From assembly GCF_921293095.1 (NCBI RefSeq), contig NC_060247.1, positions 109,511,111 to 109,575,110 on the forward strand: a stretch of DNA of 64,000 nt. The letters are read 5' to 3'. How positions within the stretch are numbered: the stretch's first letter is position 1; each line of letters starts with the position of its first letter. Shown one piece after another: positions 1 to 10,456 of this stretch. The position numbers were made by a program, and so were the translations under genes. Source of the DNA: Ischnura elegans. Lineage: Eukaryota; Arthropoda; Insecta; Odonata; Coenagrionidae. The notes below the pieces were generated by a model that was not told the DNA's origin, searched no databases, and saw only the letters and a list, made by a program, of their open reading frames with translations.

Positions 1-1330
1 TAGGCCATTTCTTTCGTGGCTCTGGTGCTTCCTCTGAGGTTTCTCATCACCCAGTGTAATACTTTAAAAGATTTTTTGATTGTGTGCTCGACGTTTAAAC
101 CCCATCCCAAATTCTTTGATAAATGGACTCCTAAATATTTAAAGCTGTTAGATTTTGGAATTAAACTACCTGAAAATTCATAATTTCTATTTCCGCATTT
201 TCTTCTATTGGTGAAGTTAACATATTTGCATTTATTTGGATTTATTTCCATCCCGTTACTAGATACCCAATCCATTAATTTGTTTAAATCATCCTGAAGA
301 GTTTCCTGATCAATTTTATTTTCTATTTTCCTATAAATAATACAGTCATCCGCAAAAAGCCTTATATTAGAATTTATTTTTTCCGGGAGGTCATTTAGGT
401 ATACTAAAAACAATAAAGGTCCTAAGACGCTTCCTTGAGGAACACCGGACGTTACCCTCGCTGTCTCTGAGCATTCATCCCCTACCTTAACTCTTTGCGT
501 CCTGCCCTTGAGGAATTCATCGATCCACAAGATGACTCTTCCATCTATTTCCATTGGCAACTGTCTCATCTTAAACATAAGCCTTTCGTGATCAACTTTA
601 TCAAAGGCCTTAGAAAAATCTACTATTACCGCGTCTAATTCTTTTCCCGCATCTATTAATTCGGCAATTTCATGGCAAAACCCTAACAGTTGGGTTTCAG
701 GTGAGTGGCCTTTTCTATATCCATGTTGGCGGTTATACAACCAATTCTCGCATTCCCATAAATCCCAAAGGTAATTTGCTATGATCTTTTCTAACAATTT
801 GCATACTACAGAAGTTAGGCTTACCGGTCTATAATTTTCCACTAGATCTTTATCTCCACCTTTGAATATTGGTATTACTCTGGCCTTCTTCCAGTCACTT
901 GGTAAGGCATTGTTGTTCATTGTAACATTGAATAAATGGTATATGTAATTTGAAACGGCCAAACCACCCAATTTCAATAAATCGATAGAAACTCCGTCGG
1001 GTCCCACTGACTTATTTTTTCTCATTTTTCTAATGTTGCCGAAAATTTCTGACCTCGAAGTTTTAATCAGTCTCGAAATAACCAAATCATTGTCTTCCTG
1101 TTGCCCTATTGTTTGGGTTACATCAGTAATTTTGTCCGTTCTGGTTTCCATCCTTGAGAAAACACTAGCGTACCAATTATTGAGGGCATTTGCCTTCTCT
1201 TTGTCATCTGTGATTATGGTTCCTTTGTCGTTTTTTAAAACTTCTATTGTTCCCTTATTATCTCTCCGCTTCCTCATGTATTTAAAAAACATGTTGCCAT
1301 TATCTTTAGAAATTGTGTTTTGCAAAAAAA
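1..1330 (-). pseudogene. LINE ORF2, reverse transcriptase part (frame open to window edge)
   Basis: The minus strand from about 1330 to base 1 translates without a stop into a non-LTR reverse transcriptase. It is missed by start-to-stop ORF callers because the stop lies outside the window. Visible motifs in order: NKSVGPDGVSIDLLKLGG near the start of the fingers, VIPIFKGGDKDLVENYRPVS, IVDFSKAFDKVDHERL (first catalytic Asp), TSGVPQGSVLGPLLFLVY, and the FADD catalytic box in RLFADDCIIYRK. It continues the endonuclease reading after a single shift of frame at a run of eight A (1324-1331), so endonuclease and RT were one ORF. The shift could be a real inactivating mutation or a homopolymer error in the assembly. 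Marked as pseudogene because of that shift. Confidence 0.85.
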
Positions 1331-2370
1331 ATTTCTTTGGCAATTTTCTTTTCCCTATTTAATGTGCGTATCAGCATTTTGTGCTTTTTTAGCGAATCCG
1401 AACTTTCGTTCCGTTTCCTATGACTAATCCTAACTTTTCTCTTTAGTGATCTGACAGTTTTGTTGTAATATTCGGGATCAGTACTTGCTTTGATGACTTT
1501 TTTAGGAACAAAGAGGTTTAATCCTTCTTCCATTATCTTCTTAAAATCCCCCCAGATTTCTTCTACGTTTTGACCACCGCTCACCCACTCAGGGTACCTA
1601 TTCCTCAAAAAAGACTGGAATCCATTACTGTCCCCACGACTATATTGCCATATTGTCTTTCTCTTTTGTGCCGCTTCACCCTGGGCTTCTTCCCAATTGA
1701 GATATGCACACACGGCTAAATGGTCACTAATTCCCGGAAAGACATCGACTCTCCTCACCCAATTGTCTGGCCTTAACAGCATGACGTCAAGGGTGTTTTC
1801 TCCGCGAGTGGGTTTATTTACGACCTGTACAAAACCCTCTTCATTTATGAGACGGTTGGCTACTTCCTGTGCCCGCCCACCCCCTACTGTGACCTCTTCA
1901 CCGGACCACCGAATACCGGGAAGGTTTAAGTCTCCTGCTATGAGAATGTGCCCCTCCGGGTTTTCTGAACAAACATCTGCTAAAATGTCGAGTGATCCCA
2001 TTCCTTCGTTTGGGCTTCTGTACACCGATATTACTTTAAAATATTTCCCTTCTTTCTTATTTTTTACCCGGACACACATCATCTCGCAATCGTTTCTAAC
2101 CCACTCCAGAGAGCTTATTACTTTTTTACGAACACAAATAAATATACCTCCTCCTCGTCCATCCCTATCCCTCCTGTAAACGCTAAAATTTTGTGGAAAA
2201 ATCTCGTTTGTCGTAATATGATCACCAAGCCAGGACTCCGTGCCGATCACAATGTCGGGATTACATGCATCAATCAGCGTCTCAAATTCCCTAACTTTAT
2301 TTATAATACTACGGCAATTAACCAGCAAAACTTTTAAGCCCTTACCTTTATTTTCACCAAGCTCGACCAC
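1306..2370 (-). CDS. LINE ORF2, apurinic-type (EEP family) endonuclease
   Basis: A 354-aa frame whose first two thirds are an exonuclease/endonuclease/phosphatase fold as used by LINEs to nick target DNA. Landmarks: LLVNCRSIINKV at residues 15-26, the acidic site in VIGTESWLGD, the RRDRDGRGGGIFICV block, VISVYRSPN, the catalytic-type IAGDLNLPGIRW, and the terminal SDHLAV at about residue 215. The last 100 residues are the Lys/Arg-rich linker towards the reverse transcriptase and end prematurely at the A-run near 1324-1331, where the RT continues in another frame. Position directly downstream of an ORF1 remnant fits a bicistronic LINE. Confidence 0.85.
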   Translation of the reverse strand: MVELGENKGKGLKVLLVNCRSIINKVREFETLIDACNPDIVIGTESWLGDHITTNEIFPQNFSVYRRDRDGRGGGIFICVRKKVISSLEWVRNDCEMMCVRVKNKKEGKYFKVISVYRSPNEGMGSLDILADVCSENPEGHILIAGDLNLPGIRWSGEEVTVGGGRAQEVANRLINEEGFVQVVNKPTRGENTLDVMLLRPDNWVRRVDVFPGISDHLAVCAYLNWEEAQGEAAQKRKTIWQYSRGDSNGFQSFLRNRYPEWVSGGQNVEEIWGDFKKIMEEGLNLFVPKKVIKASTDPEYYNKTVRSLKRKVRISHRKRNESSDSLKKHKMLIRTLNREKKIAKEIFFAKHNF

Positions 2371-2429
2371 TTCCCGTGATTCACTCCCTTCACATCTGTC
2401 AAGCTCGGGAGTTCCACCTTCCGCACGCG

Positions 2430-2807
2430 TTACAAGTTTCCCTGATCACAGAGCTTATGTGCAATGTTTTTAAACAAGTTGGCCATAATCTGCGATCCTT
2501 TTCTGTTTAAATGCACTCCATCACGGCCCAAATGCCTGTCACCTATCCAACAATTAGGGTCAACAAAGGTCATCCCTTTTTGCGAGCAGACCCACTCGAT
2601 GCTCTCATTGATCCGGTCGATTCTCCTATAGTACATATCCCTTCTCCGAAGAATACCACTAAACACAATTTTGGCCTTTTTAAACTTATTTCTGGCCGAT
2701 GTTGCTAAATCCCAAATAAAACCAATTAAATGGTCGTCAGACTTTGCACTTCTTAAGTCATAACATAAAGTAGTCATTATCTCTGGTTTTAGAAAAATGT
2801 ATATCAT
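2430..2807 (-). pseudogene. LINE ORF1 C-terminal part, SGNH/GDSL esterase-like
   Basis: The frame carries DLRSAKSDDHLIG, KIVFSGILRR and, near its end, GRDGVHLNRKGSQIMANL. That last block matches the Asp-x-x-His end of the SGNH hydrolase (esterase) domain found in ORF1 proteins of CR1-type LINEs. The N-terminal part is missing: the first 16 or so codons (2761-2807) belong to the adjoining inverted-repeat arm, which occurs again in inverse orientation at 5880-5926, so the apparent start methionine is not native. It lies 60 bp upstream of ORF2 in the same orientation. Confidence 0.65.
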
Positions 2808-3135
2808 GATTTTTTGTCAGGGTATTAAGTAAACATAATTTTAAAGTATTCTGCAAAAATCTGCGGAAAAAGTTTGCGACCCTGAGAAAAAATTCCAATT
2901 TTCGATCGCGTTTCGCGGCCCGGCTCGGCTCAGCGCGGCCTCGAAACTCCGACTCCCCGCACTGACGAATTTCTGAGGACCTTAATGTCCTGTATTCGCC
3001 TTACTCAAGACATCCATGCTGTCAATGATAACCAAATGTCATATATTTATTATCATGGAGGGATACTATATCCAGCGCATGTGTTTGTAGACTGTGATGC
3101 CTAACTGTGATGAATATGCTTTTCTTCGGTTACTC
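2761..3135 (+). repeat. Left arm of a 375-bp near-perfect inverted repeat
   Basis: This segment is repeated as its reverse complement at 5552-5926 with only isolated mismatches (one is visible 6 bp from the inner end). It includes a GC-rich core around 2905-2965 (cgcggcccggctcggctcag). Inner ends diverge right after 3135, outer ends right before 2761. Together the arms bracket a Transib-like transposase relic, so they are probably the long terminal inverted repeats of that element or of a derivative of it. Confidence 0.9.
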
Positions 3136-3169
3136 TGCGGCATGTTTCCTCAAAACATAAGCGTATGTG

Positions 3170-4779
3170 ACTTCATATATGTAGGATGCATTCAAAAAAT
3201 CTGATGTAACAATGCAGAGTTTACAAACCGAATGAGTACTTGTCTACATCAGTCGGTCGCTGTTTCATCGCATAGATGTCATTCATTTCGGAAGTTTTTG
3301 CTCCGCAGATGTAACATCTCATGCTTGCACAGTCAGTCAATGCATTGCAAACCTAAGAGAATATTTTTTAAGGTTAATAATTTGAGTCATATATTATTTT
3401 ACTGCATTTGAGATTGGAATTGGCCTTATTTTTCCGTTTATAATTGTTAATAGCAAATTGAATGCTACTGAATAACCCCTAAAATTCAATTTATCCAATC
3501 CATCAATCTGTTCTTTTATGTAATCTCTCTCTGCTTTCGCAACTTCTCTATTCTCTTTTAGCCACTGAAGGCGAATAGGCCGGCAAAACTCGTAGAAGAT
3601 GGCCGAGGATTCGCCCATAATATCTCACCTGGGATATTAAAAGTACTAAAAATTCCCGTAATGGTTCCAATTAGATAAATTACAGATAAAATAGACACGT
3701 AAATCTCATACCTGGATTGTCATTTAGTAACCTAAGTGGCACCAGGGAGCTCATAAATAAATACTCACCTGATGAGTCAGATAGTTACCACAATTGCTTA
3801 TATTGGGCATGGCCCGAACTGCCATCAAATCCATATTTGCACACTAGTGTGCAATCTACTTCATCATATGAGGTTTCAGCAGTTGAAATGTATGGCAGGA
3901 TTTGCGAAGGTGTGTGATTTAAGAGAGTTTGAAGACTCACTTCGCATATGTTTTCAGTTACCCTGATTCCTTCGGGGTATGCCATACTTTTCGCGCTTAG
4001 GACTCTATCGTAGCTTGGATAAAGCTTGTGTCCATAATTTTGAGCCGAGCGTCTCAGTGTATTGTACTGACTCTTCGTTAGCTCAGTTGTAATAACGAGA
4101 GACACAGCTTCTTCAGGGGTCATTTCCCTCTGGGGATTATCCCTTTTTCTCCATTTAGACAAAACTCTTCTCGCCCTACTAGGAGTGGTTGTCGTTACCT
4201 CGGAAATTAGTTCGGCGGCCGCAATATCTCCTTCCTCCCTTAAACTCAGAGAGGTTGCCAATGCGAGCTCCGCAGCAGAGGAAGACATTTTAATATTTTG
4301 GACCTTACGTCTTTTTGATCTCTCCGAGGAAACACTAAAATCTATTTCCGGCCTTCCCAGTGAACCTAGGAAGCAATTATTTAAAAGTAAATAACCCAAG
4401 CATAAAAATATTATGTCGTTCAATGAAAAAGAAAGGTTTTTACCGGATGGTACTTACTAGTCTCAGCAGAAGTGCTAATCAAATACTGACGCACGGTGTC
4501 AGGAAAATTCATCGACTCCATGAGCCATGCGTTATTTCGCTTTAAAAATGTTTTTTTATTCCGAGAACTTCTATTCCACCTTTGCAAGTAGGGCAACAAA
4601 AAGCTTATTCTGACAAATTCACGAAGACTTCTGATAGCGTCATCAAATTGACCTAAATCAAATCTTCGCACAAGAAAATCCAACAAATATTCCATTTTTT
4701 CAGTTGGTGATTTGAACTTTATGCCCATCAATGTATTATGGAGATCAAGCCGTGTGATAAAATTGGAAGACATATCCAA
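3170..4779 (-). pseudogene. Transib-type (RAG1-core-like) transposase, intron-containing relic
   Basis: Transib transposases cut and paste DNA with a DDE core related to RAG1. Exon a (4779-4458) holds SLREFVRISFLLPYLQRWN and ends at a GTAAGT donor. Intron 4457-4376 follows, and exon b (4375-3769) keeps the frame across the splice and contains YPSYDRVLSAKSMAYPEGI, SLQTLLNHT and the CKYGFDGSSGHAQYKQ block, whose Asp matches the first catalytic acid. A stop follows at about 3787-3785, before a GTGAGT donor. Exon c (3628-3430) has NPRPSST, then after a 1-nt loss CRPIRLQWLKEN and INGK; its donor is mutated from GT to AT (3429). Exon d (3352 to about 3136) reads VCNALTDCASMRCYICGAK, then a stop at FGL. 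The remaining catalytic part is absent. Family assignment rests on recalled motif similarity. Confidence 0.75.
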
Positions 4780-5551
4780 TCAGGACTGAAAAACTTGTCT
4801 AAGGTCTGAAAATTAATGTAATAGAATGAATCTACCCATTCCACAAATTGTTCAACAACGATAGGCTACATAACACCAGAAAGTAGGGGCGAAAAATCGG
4901 TATTGAAGAAAGCTTGTAAAAAATAGTTCAAGGGACGTAAGAAAACTGGGACGAAAAAGCAGGACTGACTAACACCAGGCAAAAACACATGGAAATATAG
5001 AATGGAGGGAGACCACCCGGCTGGAAGCCCGAATAGCCTTTTTTGAACATATTCGCCGGGAAAGCATCAGATTTTACTTCACACGGAAATATATCTTACC
5101 TCGAATAAGGTGTGGATTGCTGAGGAAAAAAACACCGATGTAAACCTTAGAAAAAAAAACTCGGTAAGGATTCCTATCACTCACACTCAATATCGCGAGT
5201 AAAAAAATATTTTTTCCGAACAGATTTCTCCCAATTCACTTCACCACAAATGCCAAGATAGAACTACTGCTCAACATGCATTTTCTTTAAAGGATAGGGA
5301 AGGTCCACCCAGGGAAAACCCATCATAACTGTTTAAGGGTGCGCGGTGTCATAAAAACTCCCTCAGGGACCGAGTCGCATGGTGCTGTGAAGGCGGAGGG
5401 ATTTGGCGGCTTGCAGTTTGAAAATGCAAAGAGAGTGGAAAGGGAAAACAGCCAACCCAACACCCTTCCACAAAAGAGTGTATGAGGAATAAAACACCCT
5501 CATGTGCACTCAGGAATTGAAGGGGTTCAAAATTACTCGGAAAATTCCGTG
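4780..5551. other. Non-coding interior of the inverted-repeat element
   Basis: Between the transposase start and the right arm I see no convincing coding sequence. The stretch would be the 5' leader and promoter side of the transposase if the whole 2761-5926 unit is one transposon. Confidence 0.4.
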
Positions 5552-5926
5552 GAGTAATCGAAGAAAAGCATATTCATCACAGTTAGGCATCACAGTCTAC
5601 AAACACATGCGCTGGATATAGTATCCCTCCATGATAATAAATATATGACATTTGGTTATCATTGACAGCATGGATGTCTTGAGTAAGGCGAATACAGGAC
5701 ATTAAGGTCCTCAGAAATTCGTCAGTGCGGGGAGTCGGAGTTTCGAGGCCGCGCTGAGCCGAGCCGGGCCGCGAAACGCGATCGAAAATTGGAATTTTTT
5801 CTCAGGGTCGCAAACTTTTTCCGCAGATTTTTGCAGAATACTTTAAAATTATGTTTACTTAATACCCTGACAAAAAATCATGATATACATTTTTCTAAAA
5901 CCAGAGATAATGACTACTTTATGTTA
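5552..5926 (-). repeat. Right arm of the 375-bp inverted repeat
   Basis: Reverse complement of 2761-3135. Beyond 5926 the sequence (ttttgcctaacaaaatgtcc, ending gccattttatgac) is echoed by a diverged copy at about 6270-6320, which suggests that the repeat family is longer than the arm itself. Confidence 0.9.
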
Positions 5927-6330
5927 ACTTTTGCCTAACAAAATGTCCGCCATTTTATGACCTAATGACCAATACTGCTTTCAAAATATCTTCGATATAG
6001 AACCTTAGGAAATCCACAAAAGTGTTTTTTGCTTGAAAAAGGCAAATTTGAGGAATTTAGGTGCAAACAACTTCAACCATCACACGCAATCGATATTACC
6101 GGGGTCCGCCGCGTGGAGCCGGACCGCGACGCGCGGTCGAAAATTCAAATTTTCTCTCAGGGCCGCAAACTTTTTCCCAAACCTTTAGCAGACAAACGTT
6201 TAAATATGTTTTCTTAGTATTATTACGAAATATCTCGACATAAATATTTCTTATAAAAAAGATAATGACTGCTTTAAGTGAAATTTTGCTTGAAAAAAGC
6301 TTCCGCCATTTTGATACATTACAGCACACA
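5927..6330 (+). repeat. Diverged second copy of the arm end, about 6090-6320
   Basis: The block from the gtccgccgcgtggagccgga core through tttctctcagggccgcaaac to gcttccgccattttgat follows the same order as the right arm at 5755-5960, with many substitutions. It is an older, tandemly placed relative of the same repeat family. Confidence 0.6.
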
Positions 6331-8459
6331 AATATCAACAAAAATGTCTGAAACTTATGCAAAGTACAGACAAAATATTATTATGACAGATGAAAATGTT
6401 AAAAATTTCATGAAAATCCATCCACTGCTCTACCATCTGCGTAACTTTTTACATTTTCGAAGAAAAATGATAAATGGCGTGTTTTTCGAAATTTCGTCAT
6501 GTTTAAGCCTCCGTAACTCCGTAACGGCTGAGACTTAATAAAAACGACTTGCTATTTCAAAATCAGCAAATATTTTCCCGTATTTGTGCTAAATTTCAAT
6601 TGTCTACCTCAAAAAAAGCCATTTCGGACTTTTGTCCGGCGTTTTTCGATTTCCGACCACTGTGCGACGGCCCAACGTGTGCGTGGACGTGAGTTATATA
6701 AATGCCATCTATCTGATAGGGCTTTTCTAGTGGAGTTTTACTCCCATTTCTCTAGACCGATCGCTTCCACGTCCGTCCTCGTTGGCTTCTGGCGTCGTAA
6801 AGGTAAAGGATGAAGTTAGCTTTGAGTGCTAACCCTCCAAGTTTCCACCGATCTGGCGTCAGTAAAATGGTACTTGTGAGTGTCTACATATTATTGAAAA
6901 CGATAGTACCTAGCCTATCTAGAGGGTAGACATATACTCTACCGACTCAGCTTTACCCTTACCTTCCCAATATAATATGAATCCACCGCGTGAACGGCGG
7001 TGAAACTTACATAAAATGCTATGGAAAAATCCCCTGGGCCAGGAATTGGACCGTAGATATTTTGGCTTCTTTGGGAAAAGAGCAGATCTCTGCGCTATTC
7101 TGGTTACTTGATTTTCGTGGCAATTTAACGGGGTCCATGGGATGTCAGGCCCTCGCGGTTCATTTAAAATCGCAATGCAATGGAGATGGGACTCCCAAGA
7201 TATCTCAATTAGTTGAGGATCACCAAATAGCGCTTAAGTGGCACACAGCGACATTTGTTATAAATTTAAATGTTTCTCGACAGCGGTGGAATTCTTAATT
7301 ATTGCCATTGGGAAAAACCCGATGGACCGGAATCCAAATCACATAAAATATTTAAAGCTAAACGCGAAGCTTCATTATAATATTAGTCATAGGTTTGCGC
7401 TGAAAACCACACTCATTTCACGTGGGCGATTTATTACCTTGGCTTTGGAGGGAGATGCTTCGCCACTTTCCTCTGCATCTTGGTGGTATGCAATACCCAA
7501 TTCTCAACGATAATACGTTTTAGGATTAATATGCGTGACAAGTGGCTTTTAGATGCATAGAGAAACATATATTATTTTTAAATATTATTTTTAGAACATA
7601 AAATAAATAAGCTCATTGACTTTCACCATAAATATTACTAACATTTCAATTTTTCCAGAAATTACGGTGGGGTGGTCAATTATGGCAGTCGGCGTGGAAC
7701 GTAGATGGTATCTGAAATGTGAACAGGTCCTCTCCCCTTACCTCCCAACAATCAGCCACTGATTTCACTGATTTCCTTGAGGAATTTGGCCTCAGTTGTT
7801 CAATCTCAAGAGGGTAAGGATTAAAAATCCAAAATTTAAAAAATAAAAACAGAATTTAAAAGACGAAGCGTTCACCTAGGACTGGCAACTGATAAATATC
7901 GGTATTGTGGCGAGGCTACACTACTGCGTTCTAGCTTGGAAGGAGTTGTAGTAGACCGTAGCTGCTTTGTTAAAGTTAGATAAAGAACAAAACCAGAAAC
8001 ACAGGATCAGAAACAAGTCAAAAGACAAAGGAGGCTCATAAGATGGGAGTTCGGAGAGGGGATTCGAAGATTAGAGCCTAGATCGGGCCGAAAAGTTCAT
8101 TTCTTATCGGCGACTGCCGTCAAAATATCCTGGTTGCTTTGTTGATACCGAAGTGAGGACAAGAGATCTCCCAATAGGTAATAGGTGGGGGCTTAAGGGT
8201 TAGGAGGTAAAATGGTGTGTTATTATAGATTTTTTTTGAGCAGAGAAATTTAGATCCAGTTGAGTATATAGGCGATAGATCTGACCAGAAACAGACGCTT
8301 CGAAGCTTCATCCTGTCTGCAGACAAAAAGAAGCTTCAAAGTCAGAAAGAAAGAATATTTAAGTGCTTACAAAAATAGCAAAAATGATAAAAGAAAATTT
8401 TCTAAATACTTAATATTCAACTGTCATAGGAGCGATTTTAAAGTAATATTTTTAAAGAG
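6331..8459. other. Unresolved sequence, no convincing gene
   Basis: Contains 6630-6670 (cggcgtttttcgatttccga), which resembles 42935-42965 and so is probably a repeat end, and a 6700-7540 stretch of more even base composition with a 102-aa open frame at 6990-7298 that I do not recognise. 7541-8459 is AT-rich with nothing identifiable. Confidence 0.3.
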
Positions 8460-8619
8460 AGGGGGATTTTGGGGGATAAAACCCCACCAGAGCTCAGAGA
8501 AATTTTTAATTTTAATCCATTTAACTTAATTGGATCAATATTACTTATAGAATAGTGTAAATATTAATAAAATATCCCTCAGAAGGCCGTAAAACTCACA
8601 ATTTTGAACTATTTATCTA

Positions 8620-8740
8620 AAAATATTTCTAGGGGAGGGGGGCGCATCTCCCGCTTACACTGGCGGGTATTCCACGCCATCAGATACCCCAGTGTTTTGC
8701 ATCTGAAACCCCCTAGACTTAATTCCTAGCTGCGCCCCTG
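8620..8740. mobile_element. End of an unclassified MITE-like repeat
   Basis: Polypurine aggggagggg followed by a stretch ending cctagctgcgcccctg, a terminus style shared with other repeat ends in this window (9640, 21742, 22188). The left boundary is uncertain. Confidence 0.35.
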
Positions 8741-9003
8741 CGCGGCGTCGCTAATAAATGATACTTAAACGTTTGAAATTTTTAGCCAAATATATCGGCC
8801 TTTACTGGTTTTGAAAAAGTTATAGCGGCGATTTGTCACTACGCCGCGTTGCCTCACAAGTTCCGCTCTCGCTTTGTTTTCTAAAAAATCTTATCACAAA
8901 TAAGCCGTACCTCTCTCGTCTGAGGTCGATCTGTATTTGCTGTCCTCAAATAAATCATCGTTTTCCCTATAAAGGATCTTCAATTCACAAAGGTTAAGAA
9001 AAC

Positions 9004-9154
9004 ACTTAGCTGTTTCACAAAATAAAATATATTGCGACCGGTTTCGATACAGCGTATCATCATCTGGGGACATGTTGCTACTTGAATAGGCCAGATGATG
9101 ATACGCTGTATCGAAACCGGTCGCAATATATTTTATTTTGTGAAACAGCTAAGT
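9004..9154. repeat. Perfect 64-bp hairpin with 23-nt loop
   Basis: 9004-9067 and 9091-9154 are exact reverse complements. The downstream arm carries agatgatgatacgctg, then tatcgaaaccggtcgc. That resembles a hammerhead-ribozyme core (CAGATGA in place of CTGANGA, a GATAC/GTATC stem II, then GAAAC) with one substitution in the first box. It looks like two opposed copies of a retroelement terminal repeat. Confidence 0.8.
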
Positions 9155-9639
9155 ATTCATTCTCGCGCTGCAAACGTCATGGTATAAAAACCCTCCCGAG
9201 CCCCCTCAAAAATTCGTTTTGGGTGTGAGGAAAAAATATGTCAGGCTTGTCGATTTTCCTCGGAGTGTCCAGATATCGAAATTCGAGTTATCAGGGTTCT
9301 AATGTTGATCATTTGACTCTTCTAAAGTGATTAGAAAACTTAAAACTCACTACTTATATAATTTCCCGGGGCAAGATCCCCGGTTTGGGCCCCCCAATAT
9401 TTTTTGTTGGTCGGCATTCCTGGTTGAATTTAGTGTGGAATCTGTGTAATCAGTTGGTGAAATTTCAAATTTCCACTTCGAAAGCGAAAATGAATGTTTG
9501 AATGATCAGCTGTTTTCGATAATAGCCCACCATGCGCCGGTCCTGTCCTTCTGATTACGACACTTACTTTGTTGTTAGCATGAATTAATATAGTGATTTA
9601 TGGAAATAAAATCACTTTACAAAGTTCGATAGACATTAA

Positions 9640-9927
9640 CCGGGGCGGATCCAGGATTTTTTCCTGGGGGTTGGGGGCACAAAGGTCTGACATGCGAATG
9701 ATCTTATCCTTATTGAGACTAAAAACAAGATACATCAATTACTCTGCGAAATATTCTCTTTATTTAAATATGAAAGTTGTTAATATGAAATTAAATAATT
9801 GAGGTTCCGTAATACACAAAACAAGACCAACGTAATGATAACCGTATAAAATTTGTTGTCTACTGTATTTTCTAAGCACCGGACGGGACGGGACGTGCTC
9901 CCTTGCCCCCCTCTAAATCCGGCTATG
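9640..9927. mobile_element. hAT-like MITE, 288 bp
   Basis: Starts ccggggcggatccagg, ends aaatccggctatg (imperfect inverted ends), and is flanked by an identical 8-bp duplication gacattaa at 9632-9639 and 9928-9935. Eight-base duplications are typical of hAT insertions. No transposase inside. Confidence 0.6.
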
Positions 9928-9935
9928 GACATTAA

Positions 9936-10425
9936 TTTCACGGACCTAGGTTTCAAATTAACTTCGTGGAATTTTGAAAATTGATTTTATCACTATGTAG
10001 GTATCGCTATGCGATTCCACGAAGTAAAGAAGGCTGTTGGAGTACAGAAATTTCCAGCCTCAAAATTGTCTACTGCATTAAGCCGAGTGAGTGAGTCGTC
10101 GCTTGGACTATAAATTACTTCCCTGGGCTTTCATTACGATAGAGGAGTCATGCCGAGAATGTCGGAGTGAAATTTGGACTCAAATAGAATTGGCTGACGA
10201 AAGACTCGTGTTATCAGAGAAAGCCTTTTGATGTGACCTCTTCCGCGTTGTGATGGAACTTGTCCCTATTTCGGTATCCAGCTTCTAATGGACTTTTTTC
10301 ATGACAGTGGGAGCTTCGGTATCATTGGGATCATATTATTGAAGGAGAGAGTGTTTGAAGGACACCAGCTGGAATATTATGTGCAGTGTTAACACAAAGT
10401 GCGGGTGAAAGTTTTAATCAGGGAA
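9936..10425 (+). other. Upstream region of gene A
   Basis: No coding signal. A gcagtgtt motif at 10383-10390 resembles an arthropod initiator (CAGT core) about 40 nt before the start codon; the same gcagtgt motif occurs upstream of genes B and C. Confidence 0.3.
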
Positions 10426-10456
10426 ATGGAGTCCCTCAAGCTGTTATTTTTACTCG
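10426..10456 (+). CDS. Gene A exon 1 (start of signal peptide)
   Basis: Encodes MESLKLLFLL and ends in phase 1 at cg|gtgagt. The start ATG is the only one that opens a hydrophobic leader, and it lies in the same place relative to the first intron as in genes B and C. Confidence 0.75.

Larger units (their letters stand above)
1..2760 (-). mobile_element. CR1/L2-like non-LTR retrotransposon, truncated by window edge and by junction at 2760
   Basis: Reading on the minus strand the order is ORF1 tail, endonuclease, reverse transcriptase, as in two-ORF LINEs. An esterase-type ORF1 plus an APE endonuclease and no RNase H points to the CR1/L2 group; this is clade assignment by eye. The 3' end lies beyond base 1. 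The 5' side stops at 2760, where the sequence changes abruptly into a 375-bp inverted-repeat arm, so either the LINE is 5'-truncated or the neighbouring element landed in it. The coding frames carry very few breaks, so the insertion is comparatively young. Confidence 0.85.

Noticed and set aside
1697-2179. 160-aa plus-strand frame
   Set aside because: It is the antisense shadow of the LINE endonuclease, whose motifs are clear on the minus strand.
6700-7513. Possible ribosomal RNA fragment (gtgaacggcggtgaaac resembles the 28S stretch near the R2 site)
   Set aside because: The resemblance is limited to about 12-15 bases; the neighbouring sequence does not follow 18S or 28S order as far as I can recall, so no rRNA is called.
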